Shown here one piece after another: positions 55,995 to 64,000 of a stretch of 64,000 nt of DNA. A model generated the notes under the pieces. That model was not told the DNA's origin and ran no database searches. It saw nothing but the letters and a program-made list of their open reading frames with translations. Position 1 is the first letter of the stretch. Each line of letters begins with the position of its first letter. The position numbers and the translations under genes are program-made. This DNA comes from Stomoxys calcitrans. Taxonomy: Eukaryota; Arthropoda; Insecta; Diptera; Muscidae. The stretch covers positions 62,895,820 to 62,959,819 of the forward strand of contig NC_081554.1 of the NCBI RefSeq assembly GCF_963082655.1. Reading direction: 5' to 3'.

Positions 55995-57625
55995 CTATCG
56001 ACCACATCGCTAAAGTCTGGCGGACTGCAGGAGACTGAAAATCCTCCTGCCAAAACCGAGACAGGAGGGGAAGGCATCGAAACGGGACCCCACAAGCCTT
56101 GTATGGATGGGTTATCCGATTGGACGGGGCTCAAGGTGTGCGCCAGCGGGGAAGCACGGGAATCAGAAAATACTTCGACAGCAGTAGCTGGTGAAGTATC
56201 TAAGGAGAAATCGTCCACACCGCAAGTGTCCAGTGTCCTGAGAAAGAGTGGTTCCACAGTTTCCCCACCTGTCCCTGAATGCGAACGAAAGCCCAGCATG
56301 ACAAGACCTAACGAATCTATCGACCACATCGCTAAAGTCTGGCGGACTGCAGGAGACTGAAAATCCCCCTGCTAAAACCGAGACAGGAGGGGAAGGCATC
56401 GTAACGGGACCCCATAAGCCTTGTATGGATCGGTTATCCGATTGAACTGGGCTCAAGGTGTGGAAAGCACGGGAATCAGAAAATACTTCGACAGCAGTAT
56501 CTGGTGAAGCATCTAAGAAGGAATAGTTCTCACTGCAAGTGTCCAGTGTCCTGAGAAAGAGTGGTTCCACAGTTTCCTCACCTGCCCCTGAATGCCAACG
56601 AAAGCCCAGCATGACAAGACCTAACGAATCTATCGACCACATCGCTAAAGCCTGGCGGACTGCAGGAGACTGAAAATCCTCCTGCCAAAACCGAGACAGG
56701 AGGAGAAGGCATCGTAACGGGACACCACAAGCCTTGTATGGATCGGTTATCCGATTGAACTGGGCTCAAGGTGTGGAAAGCACGGGAATCAGAAAATACT
56801 TCAACAGCAGTAATGGTGAAGCATCTAAGGAAAAACAGTCCACACCGCAAGTGTCCAATGTCCCGAGGAAGAGTGGTTCCACAGCTTCCTCAGCTGCCCC
56901 TGAATGCGAACGAAAGCCCAGCATGATAAGACCTAACGAATTTAGGGAGGACAAACTCTTGGCGGACTCAGAGGACGAGACTAACAAAACAGTGGTGGAA
57001 GTTCTGAATCCTGACTATGGTCCAATTTCTACAGATAAATCTCCACCACTAAAGGTCCGCCATATGGCAAGGGGATTTGGAGTGGTTCTTATCCAGGTAC
57101 CATGGGTGTTTGGAGGTATGGTTTGTGGACTAAGAATTTCGGGATTTAAACAACTCGGGGGAATGGTGGACCCCACAAACGTTGTATGGGTCGGTTATCC
57201 GATTGGACTGGGCTCAAGGTGTGCGCCGGCGAGAAAGCACGGGAATCAGAAAATACTTCGACAGCAGTAGCTGATGAAGCATCTAAGAAGGAATCGTTCT
57301 CACTGCAAGTGTCCAGTGTCCTGAGGAAGAGTGTTTCCACAGCTTCCTCACCTGCCCCTGATTGCGAACGAACGCCCATCATGAGAAGACCTAACGAATC
57401 TAGAGAGCACGAATTCTTGGCGGACTCAGAGGACGAGGCAAATATAGCAGTGGTGGAAGTTCTGAATCTTGACTATGGTCCGATTTCTATAGATAAATCT
57501 CCACCACTAAAGGTCCTCCAGATGGCAAGGGGATTTGGAGTGGTTCTTATCCAGGAACCATGGGTGTTTGGAGGAATGTTTTGTGGACTAAGAATTTCGG
57601 GATTGAAACAACTCGAGGGAATTAG
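55995..57625 (+). repeat. Tandem repeats across LINE-B ORF1/endonuclease boundary
   Basis: CTATCGACCACATCGC occurs at 55995, 56317 and 56630 (steps 322 and 313). A fourth, longer step of about 457 bp joins the endonuclease start: GGCGGACTCAGAGGACGAG recurs at about 56960 and 57420, and TGGCAAGGGGATTTGGAGTG at about 57065 and 57522. The units encode ETENPPAKTETGGEG and CVRKS/VLRKSGSTVS-type text with frame changes between copies. Confidence 0.85.
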
Positions 57626-57960
57626 CTATAAATCGACCTTTATTACCACGGAGAAGCAGGAGATTACCTCCTGTCTGTCCGTGGTAGATATTACCTTTGT
57701 ATCGGAAGATATAAGTGGTAGAACATGCGACTGGTAAACGTGGGATGACCACAGCTTCTCTGATTATCGTCTTATAAGTATCAGCCTCGGAGAAAATACT
57801 GCAGTAGTGGTCCCTCGGCTAAACAGAGAAAGGCGGATTGGAATAAATTTCGGCAAAAAATTCTGCACGACTATCCCTTCTAGACTAGAAAAGGAAGTGG
57901 AAAATACGGAGGTCAAGCGGATCACGAAGGTCCTGAATGACTCGCTTGTGTCAGCATGAC
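57040..57960 (+). pseudogene. LINE-B AP-type endonuclease, deleted
   Basis: MARGFGVVLIQEPWVFGGMF (from about 57523) carries the QEPW motif near the start of LINE endonucleases that nick the target DNA. The middle, with the catalytic His/Asp core, is gone: the text passes straight to STFITTEKQEITSCLSVVDI and DHSFSDYRLISISL, the last including the SDH-type motif as SDY. A stop (TGCGACTGGTAA) separates them. A first, shorter copy of the start is at 57065, with QVPW for QEPW, from the tandem repeat. Confidence 0.7.
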
Positions 57961-57989
57961 CTACTGCCAAGCCAAGGGGCAAACGGCGG

Positions 57990-59100
57990 CCGCCTTTGTG
58001 GACTCCAGAGCTGGTTGGTCTAAGGAAGGACTGCAGAAAACTCTTCAGCAGAGACAAAGCCACAAGAGCACCACACGATAGGGACATCTATAAGGCTGAG
58101 CTAAGAAAATATAAGGCCGAGCTGAGAAAGGCTCAGAACAAATCCTGGATAAAATTCTGCAGCTTCGTGGAGGATACATCTGAGGCATCTAGGCTAAGGA
58201 AGATCCTACCCTCTAGACTTATTACGATGGGGAAGTCAGAGAATGTATGGACAGTGTCTAGTGAGGAAACATTAGAACTTTTCATTGATACACATTTCCC
58301 GGGAAATTATCCAACGGACAACGGCCAAAAGAGGTTGTCACTGGTATGCATTCGTCGGGGGAAAAGTTGTGTCTGAGCCGAAAATCCTTTCGGCGATAAG
58401 AAGTTTCGACTCCTTTAAGTCGCCAAACCCTGATGATGTATCATCCATTGAATTACAAGCTGTGTCTGATACACTGGTTCCATGGCTACACTCTGCTTGT
58501 ATCAGCATGGGACACGAAGGTAATTTTCACTCCGAAAGCAGGAAAGGCTTACTACACGAAGACGAAAGATTTTCATCCTATTAGTCTGTCATGCTTTATG
58601 CTGAAGACTCTTGAGAGGTTGGTAGAAACATATCTTAGGGCAAAGATTACTGGAGATAGCCTGTGGCGGAAGCACCATGCATATATTAAAGGCAAATCCA
58701 CTGAAACAGCCCTTCACGATCTAGTCGACTACATGGAGGGTTCTTGACTCGCTGTCAAGGAACATATTTACAATGGTAGCATTTCTTGACATTGAAGGAG
58801 CTTCCAATAATGAAAAACCGAAGTCAATCATGAAGGACTTGGAGTTTTTAGGCATCAACTCTATCGTAAGAAAGTTTATTAAAAACTTACTTTCTAAAAC
58901 ATGCAAAATGGCAGGATTTCCGGATCTAAAAAGATGGGTCAGCAGGGGAACTCCTCAAGGACGTGAACGGCCTCCTCTACTTAAGAATATAGCCATTAAC
59001 AATATATTTTTGTCTCTGAATGAAAAAGGTGTAAAAGTGGTCGTGTATACTAATGACGAGGCAATTGCGGTTAGGGAAAAGTTTCCCAGCACTCTATGAG
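57990..59100 (+). pseudogene. LINE-B reverse transcriptase, fingers and palm
   Basis: The linker ELVGLRKDCRKLFSRDKATR and YKAELRKAQNKSWIKFCSFV (57996-58200) precedes the RT. RT blocks: FTPKAGKAYYTKTKDFHPIS, FMLKTLERLVETYLRAKITG and HAYIKGKSTETALHDLVDYM (58433-58740), then a frame change. The 108-codon frame at 58773-59099 has FLDIEGA (first catalytic Asp, residue 6) and RGTPQG (58-63). Where YADD is expected it reads YTND (92-95): the first active-site Asp is Asn. With the frameshifts this copy cannot make an active enzyme. Confidence 0.75.
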
Positions 59101-59179
59101 ATATTCAGGAAGCTCTACGTGCAACAGCAAAGTGGGCTACCGAAAGTGGTCTGGGTATAAATCCGTGCAAGGCACAAGT

Positions 59180-60285
59180 AGTTCTTTTCAGGAGGAGTTG
59201 CCTACAGTGGAACCTGTCTTCTTGAGAGGAGAGAATGTTCCATTTACAGAAAGCGCAAAATACCTGGGTGTTTTGATGGACAGGAAATTGAACTTTAAAT
59301 CAAACATTTTGGAAACTTCAAGAAAGGCAACTCTTGCCCTATACATCTGCAAGAGAGCCATTGGCAAAAGTCGGGGGTTTAGACCGCGTGTCATGCATTG
59401 GGTATATACTACAGTTGTCAGATCCATAATGCTATATGGTGTTGTGGTCTGGTGGACGTCGCTTCAAAAGTCCTCCTACTGCTCAATACTCAACCGGATC
59501 CAAAGGTTGACATGTTTGTGCATCACAGCCGCACTGAGGACGACACCATTTGGTTTAAATGCTATATCTAATGCTTCTGGACATTGTGGCTAGACAAATT
59601 GCAGCTACTACTGCCCTGAGATTAAGGGAGCATTCTCTTTGACCACGTGGCGGCTACGGACATTGTGTCACCCTCGATATTATGTCCGATGTTCCAGGCA
59701 GTGTAGAGTACCCCCCACCTGAGCCACTTTTTGGTAGAAAGTACGGTACCACTTGTCTACAGTGGCACCTGTCTCCTTGAGAGGACAGAATGTTCCATTT
59801 ACAGAAAGCGCAAAATACCTGGGTGTTTTGATGGACAGGAAATTGAAGTTGAAATCAAATATTTTGGAAAGGGCAAGAGAAGAAATTCTTGAGTTATACA
59901 CCTGCAAGAGGGCCATTGGAAAAATTTGGGGGTATTGACCGCGTATCAGAGAAGCCACTCTTGCCCTATAAACCTGCAAGAGAGCCGTTGGTTAAATTTG
60001 GGGGGTTTAGGCCGCGTGTCATGCATTGTTAAATACTGCAGTAGTCAGACCTATAATGATATATGGTGTTGTGGTCTGGTGGACGGCGCTTCAAAAGTCC
60101 ACCCACTGCTCAATACTCAACCGGATGCAAAGGATGGCTTGGTTGTGCATCACAGCCGCACTGAGGACGACACCGTCTGATGCACTGAATTCAATGCTAC
60201 ATCTAATGCCTCTGGACATTGTGGCTAGACAAATTGAGCCTACCACTGCCGTGAGGTTAGAGGAGCTTTCTCTTTAGTAATGTGG
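59180..60285 (+). pseudogene. LINE-B RT thumb segment, duplicated
   Basis: Copy 1 (59215-59660): GENVPFTESAKYLGVLMDRK, GFRPRVMHWVYTTVVRSIML, YCSILNRIQRLTCLCITAAL. Copy 2 (59755-60275): GQNVPFTESAKYLGVLMDRK, then a stop, a short internal re-duplication (ATLAL, TCKRAVG), then STHCSILNRMQRMAWLCITA and LHLMPLDIVARQIEPTTAV. The joint, CCACTTGTCTACAGTGGCAC at about 59749, equals that in the reverse copy. Confidence 0.8.
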
Positions 60286-60389
60286 CGGTTACGGACACTG
60301 TGTTATCCTTGATACAATCTCCGATGTTCCAGGCAGTGTGGATTACACCCTACCTGAGCCGCTTTTTGATAAAAGGTACTGTACCACTA

Positions 60390-60870
60390 TTCCTGATAGA
60401 ACCGATTGGAACTACGATATCCCTGGATATAGAAGTTACATAGATTCTATACGGATGGTTCCAAACTAGAAGACCAAGTGGGCTTTAGGGTGTACTCTAA
60501 AGATATAGAACTGGTCATATCGATCAGGTTACCCGATCACTGCAATGTTTATTAGGCGGTGATCCTTCCAATTATGGAAGTGGTGGAATGGCTAAGATAT
60601 AATGTCATAACGACGATTGGCACAAATACCTTCTCAGGCAGCCATTAAATCCCTGGAGAACGTATTTATGAACACAAACATCGCCCTCGACTGTCGCAGA
60701 TCTCTCAACGAGATGGTTGAACAGTTCAAAATTCACCTGTTCTAGGTGACGGGCCACAGAGATATCCCAGGGAATTGTAAAGCGGACGAGCTTGCGAGAC
60801 TAGGAACTACCCTACACATTACAGGGATACTGAAATCTGTGGGTATGCCTCTAGCAACATGTAAGCTAAG
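60390..60870 (+). pseudogene. LINE-B RNase H
   Basis: FYTDGSKLEDQVGFRVYSKD (about 60440) holds the first catalytic Asp. A stop follows LPDHCNVY where AEI (catalytic Glu) should be. After frameshifts, DCRRSLNEMVEQFKIHLF and TGHRDIPGNCKADELARLGT (about 60690-60810) carry the final His/Asp block. The site matching the MITE insertion of the other copy, AACGTATTTATG, is undisturbed at 60659. Confidence 0.7.
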
Positions 60871-60929
60871 TTTTGAAGATCAGGCCCGAAGGACATTGAA
60901 TGATAAATGATCACAAATAAGGGGATGTA

Positions 60930-61165
60930 TGTGCACTCTAAAACTATGTGGCCTAATCTAGATTTGAAGATGTCTTTGCTGTCACTGACTAGAACAGACG
61001 TCTCAGTCATGGTGTCATGACAGTTCACTGTCTAATCGGAAAACATGCTGACAGACTGAAGGTTGTCAGCAACGACATCGAAGAAGGACATCCTGTAAGG
61101 ACATCGAAGAAGAAGAGACTGTAGAACACCTTCTGTGTGTGTGTCCCGCAATAGCAGTCAGAAGG
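60930..61165 (+). pseudogene. LINE-B C-terminal domain
   Basis: WPNLDLK, LSLTRTDVSVMV and TVHCLIGKHADRLKVVSN precede a Cys/His-type end, EEETVEHLLCVCPAIAVRR (about 61105-61160), common after RNase H in such LINEs. A small tandem copy (AAGGACATCGAAGAAG twice at about 61075-61110) breaks the frame. Confidence 0.65.
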
Positions 61166-61375
61166 AGTTCCACTTAAGGCTTTCATTTCTTTGAGAACCT
61201 GTCAGATTTAGCGGGTGTGAACATTCACAAGTTGTTGGGCTTTTTAAAGCGATCTGCATAGTTCAATGGTAGGAACTAGAAGGCATGTTGCTTCTTCCGT
61301 TCCCGTGGTATCACAATGGACGAAAACGTCTAAGTGAGTCTGATGGCAGACTGCCACTTAAACCTAGCATAAGTA

Positions 61376-61700
61376 CAGAGATTAAATTTTGATAGAATAC
61401 ATGGACAGACAGAAGGACGGAACTTTGTATTTCAGAGTCGACCGGTTTACCTTTTAACAGGTCTAACTTTTATCTATTCTTTACCATAGTAAATGTGAGG
61501 GGAATAGATAAAAAATACCCTAATGTTGAAGACCACGCAAATCATTTAGGATCAGTGGTTTGGGAAACTGGGCCTGCAGTTTAGATTACACATTGTTGGA
61601 TATACTTGAAAAGTAGAATGCCGATATAAACTCCTTGTAATAGAAACAAGCCAAGCAACAATATGAAAAGGCGGCTGAAATATCGGCAATGATCATACAT
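61376..61700. other. Spacer after LINE-B
   Basis: Low-copy sequence; no feature seen. Confidence 0.4.
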
Positions 61701-61762
61701 TGAGAAACAGGGCAAACTTCTCCAATATCAATGAGTGAAGTGCGATTTAAGTTTTAGCTCAG
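61701..61762 (-). mobile_element. SINE 3' scrap
   Basis: GGGCAAACTTCTCCAATATC and AATGAGTGAAGTGCGATTTAAG (in parts) match the reversed 3' part of the SINE. Confidence 0.55.
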
Positions 61763-61912
61763 TTTACAATGACAATGTGGCCTAATTTAGACTTGAAGAG
61801 GTCTCCCGATTTGCTGTCACTGACTAGAACAGACGTCTCAGTCATGGTGTTATGACAGGTGACTGTCTAATCGAAAAACATGCTGACAGACTGAAGATTG
61901 CCACAAGAATCC
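61763..61912 (+). mobile_element. LINE-B C-terminal scrap
   Basis: AATGTGGCCTAATTTAGAC to CTGACAGACTGAAGATTG repeats 60945-61065 closely. It lies about 820 bp after its match and directly after a SINE scrap. Confidence 0.7.
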
Positions 61913-62865
61913 ATGTGAAATCCTACGAAAGGCTGCAGTGGCCTGTAGTGAGTTGCTGTTGAAAGCTACTGGTAAAACGAAATACCATTGCAATCCTTGT
62001 TAAAACCTTCCCATATGGTTTGCTGGGTTCAAAAATTCCTTGTCCACTACAACAGGACATTTGTGCTTGAATGTGATTACAGATACACCATGTAGTTGTC
62101 ATACACGTGAACAACTAGACTACAAATTTTGTGCCCTTAAAGCAATCGGATTTTCCCAACTTTTTCTCTCACTCACACACGCTTACACAGTCCTTTGTAG
62201 TTTGCGTTGTGTGAATTCGTTTGTCACAAACTAGAGACCATTTATTAAATATTCTTTGAGGCGTAAGGACATGTTCTCAGAAAGTTTTGTATTTATTTTC
62301 AGTTGTGTACTTTTTTCTTGTCGCTTTCTTCGCTACTTCAACAACAAGAAAAAAGGGGTTTGTCTTATTTACTTGCGGTAATATTTGAGTGGTCAGCCAT
62401 TGAAGGTCTGCAGCGGTGGTAGTACATTCATCATTTTCTTACCAAAGGCCGTTACGGAAGACTTCAAAATAAATAACATGTCATAAGTGCTGCAAGAACA
62501 AATCAATAAAAGTCACCCTTAAGTGTAACAATGTTTTATGGCTATGCATGTGCTCCCCAGGAAGTAGGTTTACTTGAATTGCTTGAATTTATTTGATAAA
62601 TGAGCGATTATAGTACTTAAAGTAGTCGTATCTAAGAAATTAGTGTTCAGTGGTAAAGTTGAAGATAGATTCAATTTTACATAGCTTAGTGTCAATGGGG
62701 TGACTTGGGGATGTTGGAAACCAAGCAACGGCTCTGGTTGGTTTTGAGTTGGTAAAGCTTATCTTGGTTTTTCTTCATCTCAAATGTGGACACAAAGCTT
62801 CCCGCGGTGCTACCTGGGTAGCTACCTTTAACACCCTTTAAAGGAAGTGAGCTAAAATGTGCCAC
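61913..62865. other. Unique DNA, no gene recognised
   Basis: Low-copy sequence with no motif; a 64-codon frame at 62040-62234 is unsupported. Confidence 0.45.
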
Positions 62866-62869
62866 GAGT

Positions 62870-63429
62870 TTACCTAAAGAACGATAAAAAGATAGGTTGG
62901 GGCGTAGGGTTAATGCCCATCACCCAGAAAACTCGGGGAAATTGCTTTGGGAAAACGGAGAAGACTAAAAACGGACGCCCTCCTATGTTGACGACCCCCA
63001 CATACGTTTTAAGGATCGTGAGTTGTGTATCTGCACCTGGAATGTCCGCACTGCACGGTGGATTCTCCAGTGAACGCACTGGTGGATGTATTGGAGAAAT
63101 GCAGGACAGACATTGCTAGGGGTTGGAAAAGGCTCCACAACAACACCAAATGATGACCCCCTATATTATAGCGAGGCATGAATTTGGCTGTGGATTTCTG
63201 GTTAATCGGAGACTGAAACACCTTGTCTCCAGCTTTACAACGGTGGATGAGAAGCAAGTCACAATCCACATAAAGGCCAAATTCTACAACATCCGGCTTA
63301 TTTGCGCCAATGCCCCGACGGCAGATAAGGACGAACAGACCAAGGATATTTTCTACGAGTTCCTTGAGAAAGAATATATCCGTTGTCCCGCCCATGATAC
63401 TAAAATCGTTCTGGGAGATTTTGAAGCGG
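62870..63429 (+). pseudogene. RTE-like LINE endonuclease relic
   Basis: CICTWNVRTA (about 63017) is the start motif of AP-type endonucleases. In another frame, HEFGCGFLVNRRLKHLVSSF (from about 63177), IHIKAKFYNIRLICANAPTA and CPAHDTKIVLGDF follow, the core of the domain with its GDFN-type motif as GDFE. This wording matches RTE-type LINE endonucleases often annotated as craniofacial development protein 2-like. At least two frameshifts; the protein is cut at LGDFEAE by an INE-A head at 63430. The 108-codon frame that crosses into the INE ends with INE codons. Confidence 0.75.
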
Positions 63430-63530
63430 AACAAGTAAAAGCGTGCTAAGTTCAGCCGAGCCGAATCTTATATACCCTCCACCATGCATCGCATTGGTCA
63501 AGTTCTTTGCCGGTATCTCTTTAAAGCCAT
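63430..63530 (+). mobile_element. INE-A head, first of two
   Basis: AACAAGTAAAAGCGTGC, TTCAGCCGAGCCGAA and ATACCCTCCACCATGCATCG, then TCTTTAAAGCCAT. It stops after 101 bp where a second head begins. Confidence 0.8.
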
Positions 63531-63650
63531 AACAAGCAAAAGCGTGCTAAGTTCAGCCGTGTCGAATCTTATATACCCTCTACCATAGATCGCATTTGTC
63601 AAATTCTTTGCCCGATATCTCTTTAATGGCAAACAAAGAATATTGTGGTA
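63531..63650 (+). mobile_element. INE-A head, second of two
   Basis: AACAAGCAAAAGCGTGC, TTCAGCCGTGTCGAA and ATACCCTCTACCATAGATCG repeat the first head with about a tenth of positions changed. No units follow; family D begins. Confidence 0.75.
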
Positions 63651-63654
63651 TTTC

Positions 63655-64000
63655 TAGGAGGGAGGTGAACCCCCATATATCAAATTCGTACTCTAGTCTC
63701 AAATAGCTTTCATTTGAAACCCATATTGTCATTATTGGTTTATATTTCCAATTGGCGGCCTGAAATACCTTTCATTTGATGTCCATATTGTCCCAATCGG
63801 TAAACATGTCCGTTCGGGTGGGGTTTGGAATGGGGCGTCCCCCCAGCTTATTTAAACCCTAAATTTTGTACCAATTTCGTGTTTTTGGGGTACCATAAGG
63901 TGGCGTGCAAAATTTCGTTTAAATCGGAGCACCCCATTCCATGATCTGGCGTTTTTAAAAATCGGGTTATAGGGGAGGATATGCAAAATTGATATATAAC
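63655..64000 (+). repeat. Family D element, cut by window end
   Basis: CTTTCATTTGAAACCCATATTG, GGTAAACATGTCCG, GGGGCGTCCCCCC and ATCTGGCGTTTTTAAAAATC (some in parts) match family D; the G-rich block GGGGAGGATATGC lies at the edge. Confidence 0.55.

Larger units (their letters stand above)
54955..61375 (+). mobile_element. LINE-B, longest copy, decayed and rearranged
   Basis: A non-LTR retrotransposon with ORF1, endonuclease, reverse transcriptase, RNase H and a C-terminal domain in that order, the layout of I-like LINEs. It is dead: stops and frameshifts throughout, a SINE in ORF1 (55128-55416), tandem repeats across the ORF1/endonuclease boundary (55995-57625) and a duplicated RT thumb (59180-60285). 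The 3' UTR ends near AGTGAGTCTGATGGCAGACT, as in the reverse copy at 33990. The 5' start is uncertain. Confidence 0.85.

Noticed and set aside
55911..57737. Frames of 149, 178 and 183 codons that look like a serine/glutamate-rich host protein
   Set aside because: They are tandem units of LINE-B between ORF1 and the endonuclease; flanking LINE domains and shifted frames show an element relic.

Overview
This window looks like gene-poor, transposon-packed nuclear DNA of a higher fly. A calyptrate or muscid genome of the stable-fly or house-fly type is my inference: the dominant repeats have the layout of Drosophila INE-1/DINE-1 (mini-me) elements, and the other elements are Tc1/mariner transposons, a tRNA-derived SINE and RNase H-bearing LINEs. 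I find no host protein gene, tRNA gene, rRNA or CRISPR array that I can support. The only intact protein-coding gene is a Tc1-type transposase.

Names used here. INE-A, INE-B and INE-C are three related interspersed families. They have a head (ACAAGTAAAA, then a palindrome around TTCGGCCGGGCCGAA in INE-A), a body of tandem 153-bp units, a (GTCY)n/TA-rich tail, and a 3' inverted repeat ending in GGGTATA. Families D and E are other non-coding repeats. LINE-A and LINE-B are two decayed RNase H-containing non-LTR elements. The mariner MITE is a roughly 237-bp element starting TTGGGTTGCCC.

Layout. 1-5.3 kb: SINE, INE-A tail, family D, a dead transposase, a long reverse INE-A carrying a MITE. 5.5-9.1 kb: two head-to-tail INE-A copies, the second split by an apparently complete 1,640-bp Tc1 element. 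9.2-13.6 kb: INE-B, unique DNA, SINE, LINE-B fragment, INE-B. 13.6-16.2 kb: LINE-A 3' half, unique DNA. 16.2-18.8 kb: INE-C with a 15-unit 153-bp array. 19.2-20.9 kb: mosaic INE with a CACGA-rich fold-back insert. 21.7-25.1 kb: LINE-B fragment then reverse LINE-A with a multiplied RNase H tail. 25.1-33.3 kb: family D and INE-A copies, a 577-bp CCGTCCTT array and a 145-bp duplication that copied a MITE end. 34.0-36.2 kb: reverse LINE-B with a MITE in its RNase H. 36.3-52.4 kb: mostly INE-A, INE-B, D and E copies, with unique DNA at 39.8-41.7 and 46.9-48.2 kb. 52.4-54.0 kb: an unidentified triplicated repeat and a SINE. 55.0-61.4 kb: the longest LINE-B, with a SINE in ORF1 and two zones of internal tandem duplication. 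62.9-64.0 kb: an RTE-like endonuclease relic cut by INE heads, then family D.

Taken together this is a stack of nested insertions rather than an operon or pathway. The most notable signals are the near-invariant 153-bp period kept across three diverged INE families, the intact Tc1 element with symmetrical 195-bp-spaced inner and outer repeats, a microsatellite apparently expanded inside an INE tail, and a LINE-B structural variant whose duplication breakpoint is shared by two copies.
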